DNA of 64,000 bases, from positions 62,001 through 126,000 of the forward strand of contig DEUB01000029.1 in assembly GCA_002362385.1 (NCBI GenBank), written 5' to 3'. The position numbers and the translations under genes were made by a program. The stretch's first letter is position 1; each line of letters begins with the position of its first letter. The notes below the pieces were generated by a model. The model was not told where the DNA came from, did not search any database, and saw only the letters and a list, made by a program, of their open reading frames with translations. Shown in pieces: positions 18,345 through 26,703 of this stretch. Source of the DNA: Lachnospiraceae bacterium UBA3273 (GTDB taxonomy: Bacteria > Bacillota > Clostridia > Lachnospirales > Lachnospiraceae).

Positions 18345-18851
18345 ATGAGTGTAATGGATAAGTTTTTGAATTCCTTGAAGTTAAACGACGAGGATCTGGA
18401 TGACGATTACGACGATTATGATGATGAGGATGACGAAGTAGAAGAGGCTCCAAGAAAGAAAGTGGTAGCAAAGGTGGAACCCGATTATGAGGATGAAAGG
18501 CCCAGAGCCAAATCCACACCTAAGGTAACACAGATGAGACAGCCGAGGAGAACGGGGGATGGCATGGAAGTATGTGTGATTAAACCGACTACGGTTGAAG
18601 ATGCAAGGGAAATTACGGAAACGCTTTTGGCAAACAGGACAGTCGTTCTGAATCTGGAAGGACTGGATGTGGATATTGCCCAGAGGATCATTGATTTTAC
18701 CTCCGGTTCCTGTTTTGCGATCAGCGGGAATCTTCAGAAGATTTCTCACTACATATTTATCATAACACCGGCAAGCGTTGATATTTCCGGTGATTTTCAG
18801 GAGATTCTTTCCGGTTCCATAGATGTATCGGGAATCAATACCGGATTATAA
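18345..18851 (+). CDS. sepF: Cell division protein SepF
   Basis: FtsZ membrane anchor of Gram-positive bacteria. N-terminal membrane-binding peptide MSVMDKFLNSLKL, an acidic Asp/Glu-rich linker (about residues 17-35), and the C-terminal SepF (DUF552) domain with VCVIKPTTVEDAREI, NRTVVLNLEGLD and RIIDFTSGSCFAI. 168 aa. AAGGAG precedes ATG. A strong terminator follows at 18880-18914. Confidence 0.96.
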   Translation: MSVMDKFLNSLKLNDEDLDDDYDDYDDEDDEVEEAPRKKVVAKVEPDYEDERPRAKSTPKVTQMRQPRRTGDGMEVCVIKPTTVEDAREITETLLANRTVVLNLEGLDVDIAQRIIDFTSGSCFAISGNLQKISHYIFIITPASVDISGDFQEILSGSIDVSGINTGL

Positions 18852-18879
18852 AAGCAGTTGAGATAAAGAGATGAAAGGG

Positions 18880-18914
18880 GTATTGTAAGATAACTGTTTT
18901 ACAATACTTTTTTT
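18880..18914 (+). terminator. Rho-independent terminator after sepF
   Basis: GTATTGTAA at 18880-18888 pairs with TTACAATAC at 18899-18907, followed by seven T. It separates the division operon from aroB. Confidence 0.85.
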
Positions 18915-18941
18915 ATGTAAATACTCACAGGAGGATGGAAC

Positions 18942-20057
18942 ATGAGCAACAGACTGCCCGTAAATAAAGATAAAAAATTTTGCTATGACATTGTTTTGGA
19001 ACAGGACTTTTCTGCGCTGCCGGAGGAACTTAACCGTTTGGAATGGGATCTTTCCCAAAAGAAAATATGCATTGTGACCGACAGCAACGTGGAGAAGCTG
19101 TATGCAAAGGAATTGCAGAATCTTTTAACTCCCATGGCTCTGTCTGTGGAAATTTTTGCTTTTCCTGCGGGAGAAGAGCATAAAAATCTGGAAACCGTAC
19201 AAAATCTTTATGAATTTCTGATCGGGAAGCATTTTACCAGAAAGGATGTTCTTTTTGCCTTAGGAGGCGGCGTTGTAGGCGATCTGACGGGATTTGGCGC
19301 AGCTACCTTTTTGCGTGGGATCGATTTTATACAGATACCTACGACCCTGCTTTCACAGGTTGACAGCAGCATTGGCGGAAAGACAGGGGTTGATTTTTCA
19401 CAGTACAAAAATATGGTAGGCGCTTTTTATATGCCGAAGCTTGTTTATATGAATCTGGGAGCTTTGAAGGATTTGGACGGCAGACAGTATTATAACGGAA
19501 TGGCGGAGGTCTTGAAATCCGCTCTGTTAAGGGACGCTGCGCTCTATGAATGGCTTTTGTCAAATCTTTATGAGATCTGCGACAGGGAGCCGGAGACCCT
19601 TGAGGAAATGATACTTAGGACCTGCACCATTAAAAAGAATATCGTGGAAAAGGATCCTTATGAGAAAGGGGACCGCGCCCTTTTGAATCTGGGTCATACC
19701 CTGGGCCACGCCATTGAAAAATACAAAAACTTCCGGCTCCTTCACGGAGAATGCGTTGCCTTAGGCACCATATGCGCCGCTTTTATATCATGGAAAAGGC
19801 AGCTCTTATCCGATGATGAATATTACGAGATCAGGGATATGTTCGTTCCCTTCAACCTGCCCATTACCATCGACGATATCGATCCGGAAGAAATCGTAAA
19901 GCTGACCCGTTCCGATAAAAAGATGGAACAGGACGGGATAAAGTTTATTCTGTTGAAAAAAGCCGGCAAAGCGTTTGTCGACAAGACCGTTACCGATGAA
20001 GAAATGCTGGCTGCCCTAAGGGAAATACATTTTACGGAAGAGGATATGAAGGCCTGA
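18942..20057 (+). CDS. aroB: 3-dehydroquinate synthase
   Basis: Second step of the shikimate pathway: DAHP to 3-dehydroquinate, NAD- and metal-dependent. Signatures: GGGVVGDLTGFGAATFLRG (about 107-125), PTTLLSQVDSSIGGKTGVD (about 130-148), NGMAEVLKSALL and the metal-binding HTLGHAIE / HGECVALG motifs. 371 aa, slightly longer than average with a short N-terminal extension. AGGAGG precedes ATG. It lies downstream of the sepF terminator and 44 nt upstream of lspA. Confidence 0.96.
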   Translation: MSNRLPVNKDKKFCYDIVLEQDFSALPEELNRLEWDLSQKKICIVTDSNVEKLYAKELQNLLTPMALSVEIFAFPAGEEHKNLETVQNLYEFLIGKHFTRKDVLFALGGGVVGDLTGFGAATFLRGIDFIQIPTTLLSQVDSSIGGKTGVDFSQYKNMVGAFYMPKLVYMNLGALKDLDGRQYYNGMAEVLKSALLRDAALYEWLLSNLYEICDREPETLEEMILRTCTIKKNIVEKDPYEKGDRALLNLGHTLGHAIEKYKNFRLLHGECVALGTICAAFISWKRQLLSDDEYYEIRDMFVPFNLPITIDDIDPEEIVKLTRSDKKMEQDGIKFILLKKAGKAFVDKTVTDEEMLAALREIHFTEEDMKA

Positions 20058-20101
20058 CGGAAAGACCGAAAAAATTATGGCTTAAGGAAGAAGGAGAATC
20101 C

Positions 20102-20620
20102 GTGAACAAAAAGAAGACATTAAGGATCATAATCGATATACTTGTTATTTTACTTCTTATATTTTTAGACCAGTTTACGAAATATCTGGCGGTTGCAAAG
20201 TTAAAATTTAATCCTCCCCATGTGCTCATTGACGGCGTTTTGGAATTAAATTATCTGGAGAACAGGGGAGCGGCCTTTGGCATGCTGCAGGACAAAAGAA
20301 CGCTGTTCATTTTTATGACGGTCATTATGCTGACAGTTGTATTTTATGTACTGTTAAAGCTTCCGGAAGGGAAAAAGTTTTTGTGGTGGCAGGTGTTTCT
20401 CTGCCTCATCTGTGCAGGCGGGATCGGAAATATGATCGACAGGATACGCTTCGATTATGTCGTTGATTTTATTTATTTTGTACTGATCGATTTTCCCGTC
20501 TTTAATCTGGCGGATATTCTGATTACCATAGGCACCGTTCTCTTTTTTATTGTCATTCTGTTTTTGACAAAGGAAGAGGAGCTGCAGTTTTTGAGATTTA
20601 ATATCCGGAGGGATTCTTAA
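20102..20620 (+). CDS. lspA: Lipoprotein signal peptidase (signal peptidase II)
   Basis: Aspartic membrane protease cleaving prolipoproteins at the lipobox Cys. Four transmembrane helices. Conserved blocks are DQFTKYLA (about 23-30), LENRGAAFGM (about 52-61), GGIGNMIDRIRFDYVVDFI (catalytic D) and FNLADI (second catalytic D). Start GTG 20102 with AAGGAGAA 5' of it. 172 aa. It precedes an RluD-like gene by 1 nt, the usual Firmicute pairing. Confidence 0.96.
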   Translation: MNKKKTLRIIIDILVILLLIFLDQFTKYLAVAKLKFNPPHVLIDGVLELNYLENRGAAFGMLQDKRTLFIFMTVIMLTVVFYVLLKLPEGKKFLWWQVFLCLICAGGIGNMIDRIRFDYVVDFIYFVLIDFPVFNLADILITIGTVLFFIVILFLTKEEELQFLRFNIRRDS

Positions 20621-20621
20621 A

Positions 20622-21551
20622 ATGGCTGAAACGGAAAACGGGAGCAGGGAGGTGTCTTTTGAAGCCTCTTTAGAGAATGATGACTGCAGAATAGACAGGG
20701 TTGTGACCGACTGGTTTTCGGAACTGTCCCGTTCCTATATCCAGAAAATGATAAAGGAAGAAAATGTGCTGGTCAACGGAAAGGCTGTCAAGTCCAATTA
20801 CAGGGTCAGGGAAGGCGACTTGATACGATGTACGATCCCTGCCTGTGCGGAGCCTGAAATCGTTCCGGAGGATATTCCTCTTGATATTTTATATGAAGAT
20901 GAAGAACTTTTAGTGGTCAACAAGCCCAAAAACATGGTGGTACATCCCAGCGCGGGACATTATTCCCATACTCTGGTAAACGGTCTGCTTTTTCATTGCA
21001 AAGGACAGCTGTCGGGCATTAACGGCGTTTTCAGACCGGGAATCGTCCACAGGATCGATAAGGATACCACAGGCTCCCTGATCGTCTGTAAAAGCGAACG
21101 GGCCCACAAAGCCATTGCAGAACAGTTAAAGGAACATTCTGTTGTGAGAAGGTACAGGGCTATCTGTTACGGAAATTTTGACTGCCTTGAGGGAGTTGTG
21201 GACGCACCTATCGGACGAGATATCCGGGATCGGAAAAAAATGGCTGTAAACGAGAAAAACGGAAAGCCTGCCGTTACCCATTATGAAGTATTGAAACAAT
21301 TTCAGGGCTTTTCTTATATCGAATGCCGTCTTGAAACGGGAAGGACCCATCAGATCAGAGTTCATATGACAAGCATCGGCCATCCTCTGTTAGGGGACGA
21401 GGTCTACGGAAGCAGGAACGGCAGGTTTAAGCTTCAGGGCCAATGTCTTCATGCCATGACGATCGGTTTCATTCATCCGGTCACAAATGAATATATGGAA
21501 TTTGAAGCGCCCTTACCCGATTATTTTTCACATCTTTTAGAAATCTTATAA
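20622..21551 (+). CDS. RluA/RluD-family 23S rRNA pseudouridine synthase
   Basis: N-terminal S4 RNA-binding domain (about residues 20-85, RSYIQKMIKEENVLVNGK) and a pseudouridine-synthase domain with the catalytic HRIDKDTTG motif (about 142-150), RTHQIRVH and GHPLLGDEVYG. 309 aa. The RluD type modifies helix 69 of 23S rRNA; the exact target cannot be fixed from sequence. Directly follows lspA. Confidence 0.94.
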   Translation: MAETENGSREVSFEASLENDDCRIDRVVTDWFSELSRSYIQKMIKEENVLVNGKAVKSNYRVREGDLIRCTIPACAEPEIVPEDIPLDILYEDEELLVVNKPKNMVVHPSAGHYSHTLVNGLLFHCKGQLSGINGVFRPGIVHRIDKDTTGSLIVCKSERAHKAIAEQLKEHSVVRRYRAICYGNFDCLEGVVDAPIGRDIRDRKKMAVNEKNGKPAVTHYEVLKQFQGFSYIECRLETGRTHQIRVHMTSIGHPLLGDEVYGSRNGRFKLQGQCLHAMTIGFIHPVTNEYMEFEAPLPDYFSHLLEIL

Positions 21552-21613
21552 CACACTTCGCCATTTTGCTTTATAAAGTGACATTAAATTAGGCAAAAAA
21601 CGATAATTTTACC

Positions 21614-21642
21614 TTGTATTTAACAATATATTATGCTACAAT
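21614..21642 (+). promoter_or_regulatory. Sigma-A-type promoter upstream of the 197-aa gene
   Basis: TTGTAT at 21614-21619, 17-nt spacer, extended -10 TGCTACAAT with the hexamer at 21637-21642. It lies 80 nt before the gene start at 21722. Confidence 0.6.
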
Positions 21643-21721
21643 TATTAAAGTTTTGAATAGTTGTAGTTTCTTTTTTTTTAAGAATTTGCATAAATATTTA
21701 ATAAATACGAAGGGGTATTTC

Positions 21722-22315
21722 ATGAAGAATACGGACTATCTGGACAGACTCCTTCTGCGTTATGCGGGAACATTCAATATTTACATGCCTTATACGATCC
21801 ATGGAAAAGAGTATCCTGCATACGGATACTTTTTTTCGTCTGTTGAGAAATATGTTTTGGTCAGGGAAGCCAATATGTGGACTACCAATAGCCACGAGCA
21901 CATTTTATTTATTACGGTGGATGAAATGGACGACGATACTTTGCATGAGATCCGCAGCATCTTAGAGGATTACATGGAGCCGAAGCTTGTTAGGGAGGAC
22001 AAAAAATATCCCGCCAAAAACCATATGTACAGCTATCTGACCATAGCGGTTCTTTCCGAAAAGCCCCTTAGCCGGATGCTTTCAAAGAAAGTACGGAAAT
22101 TTAAATATGAAAAGGGTTATCTTTTCAATTTCAGAGGCTTTTGCCAGTGCAGGCTTATTTGCGCGTCCATGGAGGATGAAGGGATCGTGGCAAATTATCA
22201 GGCAAGGCGGTTAAAAAAGCTTTATAAAGAAACCTTCGCCGATGTCCGTGCAGGGAAGAAAACTTTCAGCCGGCAATGTGAAGAGGAAGGCATTCAGCCC
22301 TTCCGTCAGGAATAA
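21722..22315 (+). CDS. Hypothetical protein, 197 aa
   Basis: I do not recognise a family. The protein is soluble, rich in Tyr, Lys and Glu, with no signal peptide or transmembrane helix. Notable stretches are LLRYAGTFNIYMPYTIHGKE, an acidic DEMDDDTLHEI segment, and a basic C-terminal half (SKKVRKFKYEKGYLFNFRGF) ending in a Cys-containing tail. Start ATG 21722 follows GAAGGGGT; upstream in-frame codons lie over the promoter. It is a single gene between its own promoter and cstA. Confidence 0.75.
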   Translation: MKNTDYLDRLLLRYAGTFNIYMPYTIHGKEYPAYGYFFSSVEKYVLVREANMWTTNSHEHILFITVDEMDDDTLHEIRSILEDYMEPKLVREDKKYPAKNHMYSYLTIAVLSEKPLSRMLSKKVRKFKYEKGYLFNFRGFCQCRLICASMEDEGIVANYQARRLKKLYKETFADVRAGKKTFSRQCEEEGIQPFRQE

Positions 22316-22405
22316 GTTAGTATATAAGGCAGGTAAAAATCTGCTTTATAGATAGAAATTCTCACATATTTATAGTCAAAAATATTATTTTAGGAGGGAT
22401 TAAGT

Positions 22406-24106
22406 GTGAGTGCAGTTGTTTTAATCTTACTTGCCATCGCAATCTTCGTAGTTGCGTATCTTACATACGGCAGATTTCTGGCAAAATCATGGGGCATTGA
22501 CCCATCTAAACCAACACCGGCACATACTTTAGAAGACGGTGTTGACTACTGCCCTGCAAAGACGCCTGTCTTAATGGGACATCATTTTTCATCCATCGCC
22601 GGAGCAGGCCCTATCAACGGTCCTATCCAGGCGGCATTTTTCGGTTGGGTTCCATGCTTTTTGTGGATCGTGATCGGTGGTATTTTCTTTGGCGCCGTAC
22701 AGGATTTCGGTTCCTTATTCATTTCCATCCGTCATGAAGGTAAATCTCTTGGCGAAGTAATCGAAGAGACCATTGGACGTAAGGCAAGAGTGCTGTTCAC
22801 AGTATTTGCATGGCTGGTATTACTGCTGGTTATTGCGGCTTTTGCTGATATTGTGGCAAAATCCTTTATCGGCGTAAGCTATGGCGGCAGCACTTCAAAC
22901 GGATCTGTTGCAACGGCATCTTTATTATTTATTCCGCTGGCGATCGGATTCGGTTTCCTTGTTTACAGAAAAAATGCACCTTTGGTCATTTCTTCCGTAG
23001 TAGGCGTTATTCTGCTTGCGGTATGTGTAGGGATCGGTCTTGCATTTCCGTTGGATTTTTCCTCTAACGTATGGATCGGCTTTGTATTTATATACATTAT
23101 GGTTGCATCCGTAACACCTGTCTGGATCTTATTACAGCCCAGGGATTATTTAAGTTCCTTCCTGCTTTATTTTATGATGATAGCGGCAGTGATCGGTATT
23201 ATCGGAGCTACGATCGTGGATCCTTCATCCACAAAATTTGTTACGCCTGCCTTTACAGGCTTTGCAGTAGGCGGCTCTTATATGTTCCCTACTTTGTTTA
23301 TTACCATTGCCTGCGGCGCTATTTCCGGATTCCATTCATTGATCTCTTCCGGAACGACATCCAAGCAGTTAGACAACGAAAAGGATGCGCTCCTTGTAGG
23401 ATATGGTTCCATGTTGATCGAATGTGTACTGGCAGTTATTTCTCTGATCGCTATCGGTACATTGTCCGTTGACGGAAGTATGGCGGCAATTCAGGCAGAT
23501 TTGGGTCTGGAGGCTATTTCTCCTACAATCATCTTCGGTACGGCGATCGCTAATTTCTTTGCTGTTATCGGATTCCCTGCAGCAGCGGTAAATGCAACCA
23601 GAACGATCATCATGCTGGCTGTTTCCTGCTTCTGTTTAACATCTCTGGATACAGGAACACGTCTTGGACGTTTCATGTTCCAGGAGTTGTTTGCTACCAA
23701 CAAAAAAGGAGAGAAAAACATCCTTTCCAATATGTATGTGGCAACTATCATCACAGCGGTATGCGGTTTTGTTCTCTGCCTTGCAGGATACCAGAAGGTA
23801 TGGCCTTTGTTCGGCGCTGCGAACCAGTTAGTAGCGGTTCCCGCATTCCTTGCAATTGCTACTTACTTAAAGAAGATTGGCAAAAACAACAAGATGTTAT
23901 ACTTCCCGATCATCTTTATGTCGATTGCAACGATTTCATCCATGTTCTTAACATTTAAGGGCAATCTGATGAATATTATCAATAAGACGGTAGAAGGCAC
24001 GGCATTATTTACATGTGTACTTCAGGATATCATCATTATTCCTCTTGTTGTGCTTGCAGTTATTTTGATCGTTGACGGCGGAAAAGTATTGTTAAAGAAG
24101 AAATAA
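22406..24106 (+). CDS. cstA: CstA-family carbon starvation / peptide-pyruvate transporter
   Basis: Polytopic membrane transporter of the CstA family (pyruvate or peptide uptake in characterised members). 566 aa with about 14-16 hydrophobic segments. Typical motifs: HHFSSIAGAGPINGPIQAA (about 64-82), GWVPCFLWIVIGGIFFGAVQ and SGFHSLISSGTTSKQ. It is the short CstA form, without the long C-terminal part of E. coli CstA. Start GTG 22406 after GGAGGG. A terminator follows at 24137-24179. Confidence 0.95.
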   Translation: MSAVVLILLAIAIFVVAYLTYGRFLAKSWGIDPSKPTPAHTLEDGVDYCPAKTPVLMGHHFSSIAGAGPINGPIQAAFFGWVPCFLWIVIGGIFFGAVQDFGSLFISIRHEGKSLGEVIEETIGRKARVLFTVFAWLVLLLVIAAFADIVAKSFIGVSYGGSTSNGSVATASLLFIPLAIGFGFLVYRKNAPLVISSVVGVILLAVCVGIGLAFPLDFSSNVWIGFVFIYIMVASVTPVWILLQPRDYLSSFLLYFMMIAAVIGIIGATIVDPSSTKFVTPAFTGFAVGGSYMFPTLFITIACGAISGFHSLISSGTTSKQLDNEKDALLVGYGSMLIECVLAVISLIAIGTLSVDGSMAAIQADLGLEAISPTIIFGTAIANFFAVIGFPAAAVNATRTIIMLAVSCFCLTSLDTGTRLGRFMFQELFATNKKGEKNILSNMYVATIITAVCGFVLCLAGYQKVWPLFGAANQLVAVPAFLAIATYLKKIGKNNKMLYFPIIFMSIATISSMFLTFKGNLMNIINKTVEGTALFTCVLQDIIIIPLVVLAVILIVDGGKVLLKKK

Positions 24107-24136
24107 TGTCTCAAAGAATCAATTAAATAGTTATTC

Positions 24137-24179
24137 ATGCGCTGTTATGACGGTTTGGTCGTGGCAGCGCATTTTTTTT
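24137..24179 (+). terminator. Rho-independent terminator after cstA
   Basis: ATGCGCTG at 24137-24144 pairs with CAGCGCAT at 24165-24172, followed by an eight-T run. Confidence 0.9.
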
Positions 24180-24316
24180 GCAGACTGAATTTTTTTGTTA
24201 AATTCGTGTTAAAATTTCCCTGAAAGCATTCAGATGTCATAAAATCAATTGTTTCATAAAATCTACTCTGATACCATAAAGCATACTGAAATTTGAAAAA
24301 GGAGGAAGTTTGCTTT

Positions 24317-24418
24317 ATGGCCCAAAACATTTTTGTAGCAGTCATTACATTATTTGCCATTGGAGTGGCAGTCTGGTCCTGGTGGTATGAAAACCACAGC
24401 AAAGACGGGGAGAATTAA
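24317..24418 (+). CDS. Putative 33-aa single-span membrane peptide downstream of cstA
   Basis: ATG to TAA, 33 codons, preceded by AAGGAGGAA (about 11 nt spacing). It encodes MAQNIFVAVITLFAIG, then an aromatic VAVWSWWYEN, and a short polar tail. One hydrophobic helix is predicted. It lies 210 nt after cstA, beyond the cstA terminator, so it would need its own promoter or read-through. Several secondary transporters have tiny companion subunits; a role with CstA is only inference. Confidence 0.55.
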   Translation: MAQNIFVAVITLFAIGVAVWSWWYENHSKDGEN

Positions 24419-24504
24419 ATAAAGAGTATCGGAATAAGTATCGGGAACAGGGAAGATAGTAAAACTTGTTGTGAAACATTGTTGTGAAACTTGTATAGTT
24501 TTTA

Positions 24505-24533
24505 TTGCAAATTTCTGTGAAATTTAATATAAT
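24505..24533 (+). promoter_or_regulatory. Promoter of the cytidylate-kinase-like gene
   Basis: TTGCAA at 24505-24510, 17-nt spacer, TATAAT at 24528-24533. Just upstream are two direct copies of TTGTTGTGAAAC (24466-24477 and 24479-24490), a possible activator or operator site. Confidence 0.65.
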
Positions 24534-24571
24534 TTATACATAAAATTTCTTGCAGAAATGAGGTATGACTT

Positions 24572-25195
24572 ATGAATACAATTATTACGATCGGCAGACA
24601 GTTTGGCTCCGGCGGGCGTGAGATCGGCGCAAAGCTGGCGACAGTGCTGGATGTTCCATTCTATGACAGAGATCTTTTAACAAGGGCAGCAAAGGAAAGC
24701 GGTTTCTGTGAGGAAATGATACAATGCCATGATGAAAGGCCTACCAACAGCTTTTTATATAATCTGGTCATGGATACTTATTCTTTCGGGTACAATTCAG
24801 CCGCAATGGTCGATATGCCCATCAGCCAGAAGGTTTTCCTTGCTCAGTTTGATGCCATCAGGAAAATCGCTGACGAGGGCGCCTGTGTTATTGTCGGCAG
24901 ATGTGCCGACTATGCGCTGTCAGAATATGACAACTGCCTGAATATCTTTATCCATGGAGACGAGAAGTGCAAGGTGGAGCGTATTATGCGTAAGCATGAT
25001 CTGTCGGAACAGAAGGCTAAGGAAATGATCATAAAAAAGGATAAGCAGCGCCAGAGTTATTATAACTATTATTCTTCCAAAAAGTGGGGGCGTGCGGATT
25101 CTTATGATCTGACTGTTAACAGCTCTGTTCTGGGAATCGACGGGACCGTTAAACTGATCAGACAGTTTATAATGGATTTTGAGGAGAAGAAATAG
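24572..25195 (+). CDS. Cytidylate kinase-like family protein
   Basis: P-loop kinase of the AAA_26 / cytidylate-kinase-like family, common in Clostridia beside a true cmk. N-terminal IGRQFGSGGREIGAKLA (P-loop GSGGREIG, about 11-18), PFYDRDLL (about 29), VIVGRCADYALS (about 109) and a basic lid MRKHDLSEQKAKEMI. 207 aa. The substrate has not been proven for the group. Last core gene before the AT-rich island. Confidence 0.88.
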   Translation: MNTIITIGRQFGSGGREIGAKLATVLDVPFYDRDLLTRAAKESGFCEEMIQCHDERPTNSFLYNLVMDTYSFGYNSAAMVDMPISQKVFLAQFDAIRKIADEGACVIVGRCADYALSEYDNCLNIFIHGDEKCKVERIMRKHDLSEQKAKEMIIKKDKQRQSYYNYYSSKKWGRADSYDLTVNSSVLGIDGTVKLIRQFIMDFEEKK

Positions 25196-25239
25196 GGACG
25201 GGGGATAGTGAGAGAGTAAGGGAATAATATAATGATATG

Positions 25240-25271
25240 AAAAAGGTGGTCTGGAAAAGGGCTGCCTTTTT
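25240..25271. terminator. Probable terminator hairpin at the left edge of the Dnd island
   Basis: AAAAAGGTGGTC (25240-25251) can pair with GGCTGCCTTTTT (25260-25271) using a few G-T pairs, loop TGGAAAAG. A-run and T-run on both sides would allow bidirectional use. It follows the kinase gene by 44 nt. The rest of 25272-25570 is AT-rich with no gene I can support. Confidence 0.6.
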
Positions 25272-25571
25272 AGTGTAAAAAGAAAATTAATGAGTGAGAA
25301 AACATGGTAAAGTAATTATATTAATTGTACTGTTAAAGGGACTATATATGTGGCACAATGAATATATAAGCAGAAATATGTATTGTTTATGTGTATCAGT
25401 AAAAAGCAGTTAATTTTGACTATATACGGTATTGTTCAATATGAGGAACGATGAAGTGTACCCTATTTTATTATGAAAAGATTTGTATATATATGTTGAT
25501 ATATTAAAAACTATATTTATTTGATAGAATGTAATTGCCATTTGGGGGGTAATAAGTATTGTATGAATTGA

Positions 25572-25616
25572 TTGACATAGATGATACTTACGTATATACT
25601 TAAGTATATACGTAAG
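25572..25616 (+). promoter_or_regulatory. dnd promoter with a perfect 30-bp palindromic operator
   Basis: TTGACA at 25572-25577, exactly 17 nt, then TATACT at 25595-25600. The -10 lies inside a perfect palindrome, 25587-25616: CTTACGTATATACTT followed by its reverse complement. The palindrome ends 18 nt before the dndB ATG, so a bound protein would occlude polymerase. Salmonella DndB is known to repress its own operon through TACG-N10-CGTA sites. Here the outer TACG and CGTA are separated by 18 nt, so homology of the site is an inference. Confidence 0.85.
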
Positions 25617-25634
25617 CGGGAATGGAGGTAGAAT

Positions 25635-26696
25635 ATGTTAAAGTATCAGTTTCCAGCAGTTAAGGGGATACAAGCAGGTAAAGTATATTATATTTGTATG
25701 GTTCCACTGGGGCTATTAGGAAAAATATTTTCCACTGATAATAATGATGTTATGCCAGAACATCGAGCACAACGAAAACTGAATGTATTAAGAATTCCTG
25801 AAATAAAAGACTATATTTTAGAAAATAGAGAATCTTATGTCTTTTCTGCACTTGCTGCCTCTGTGGATGGAAATATGAAGTTTGTGCAATCTTGTGCCGA
25901 TTCAAACACAGGATTGCTTGAAATTGAAATGGATGCCTCTTTTTTAATCAATGATGGACAACACAGAAAGGCAGCAATTGAAGCGGCAATTGCAGAAGAC
26001 GAAACTTTAAAAAGCGAAACAATTTCTATTGTAATATATCAAGATAAGGGTTTGGTTGCAAGTCAACAAATGTTTACGGATTTGAATAAGCACGCAGTAA
26101 CGACTTCTAAATCTTTAAATACATTGTATGAGTCAAAAGATAGAGTAGCACTTATCACAAAAAATGTAGTTAACTCAATTGATTTTTTGAGAAAATATAC
26201 AGATAAAGAAAAGGATAATTTGAGCAAATTTTCGTCTAATATATTTACGTTAAATACTTTTTATACAGCGAATAAAAGGATTGTGAAAATTATAGGGGAT
26301 GATAATAATGCGGAAACTTTCATAATTAACTTTTGGAAAAATGTAGTAATAAATATGAGAGAATGGAACGAAATGGACAAAGGAGAATTAAGCAAAAAGA
26401 GTTTGCGAGAAGATTATATTATAACACAAGGGCTAATCATTCTTGCATTAGGTAGATTGGGTGAATTTTTTTGTCAACATCCAGAAATAGATGTTGATTT
26501 AGCATTAGCTGAACTTAAGAGAATTGATTGGTTACGAAATAATGAAGAGTGCTGGATGAATAGGGCAATTAAATCTAATGGAAAGATTAATAGAAATGAA
26601 CAGGGAATATTTTTAACTTATGTTCAGATAAAAAGACTTCTTTCACTGCCCATTAGTGACGAGGAACAGAAGAAAGAATTGATTATGAAAGGATAA
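25635..26696 (+). CDS. dndB: DNA sulfur modification protein DndB
   Basis: First gene of the phosphorothioation operon. 353 aa with the family-defining DGQHR motif at residues 107-111 (FLINDGQHRKAAI), and an upstream RKLNVLRIPEIKDYI block. In Salmonella, DndB is a transcriptional repressor of the dnd genes that needs an N-terminal Cys; here a Cys sits at residue 21. ATG follows GGAGGT by 5 nt and lies 18 nt after the palindromic operator. dndC starts 7 nt after the stop. Base composition is much more AT-rich than the flanking core genes. Confidence 0.93.
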   Translation: MLKYQFPAVKGIQAGKVYYICMVPLGLLGKIFSTDNNDVMPEHRAQRKLNVLRIPEIKDYILENRESYVFSALAASVDGNMKFVQSCADSNTGLLEIEMDASFLINDGQHRKAAIEAAIAEDETLKSETISIVIYQDKGLVASQQMFTDLNKHAVTTSKSLNTLYESKDRVALITKNVVNSIDFLRKYTDKEKDNLSKFSSNIFTLNTFYTANKRIVKIIGDDNNAETFIINFWKNVVINMREWNEMDKGELSKKSLREDYIITQGLIILALGRLGEFFCQHPEIDVDLALAELKRIDWLRNNEECWMNRAIKSNGKINRNEQGIFLTYVQIKRLLSLPISDEEQKKELIMKG

Positions 26697-26703
26697 GATA
26701 TCA

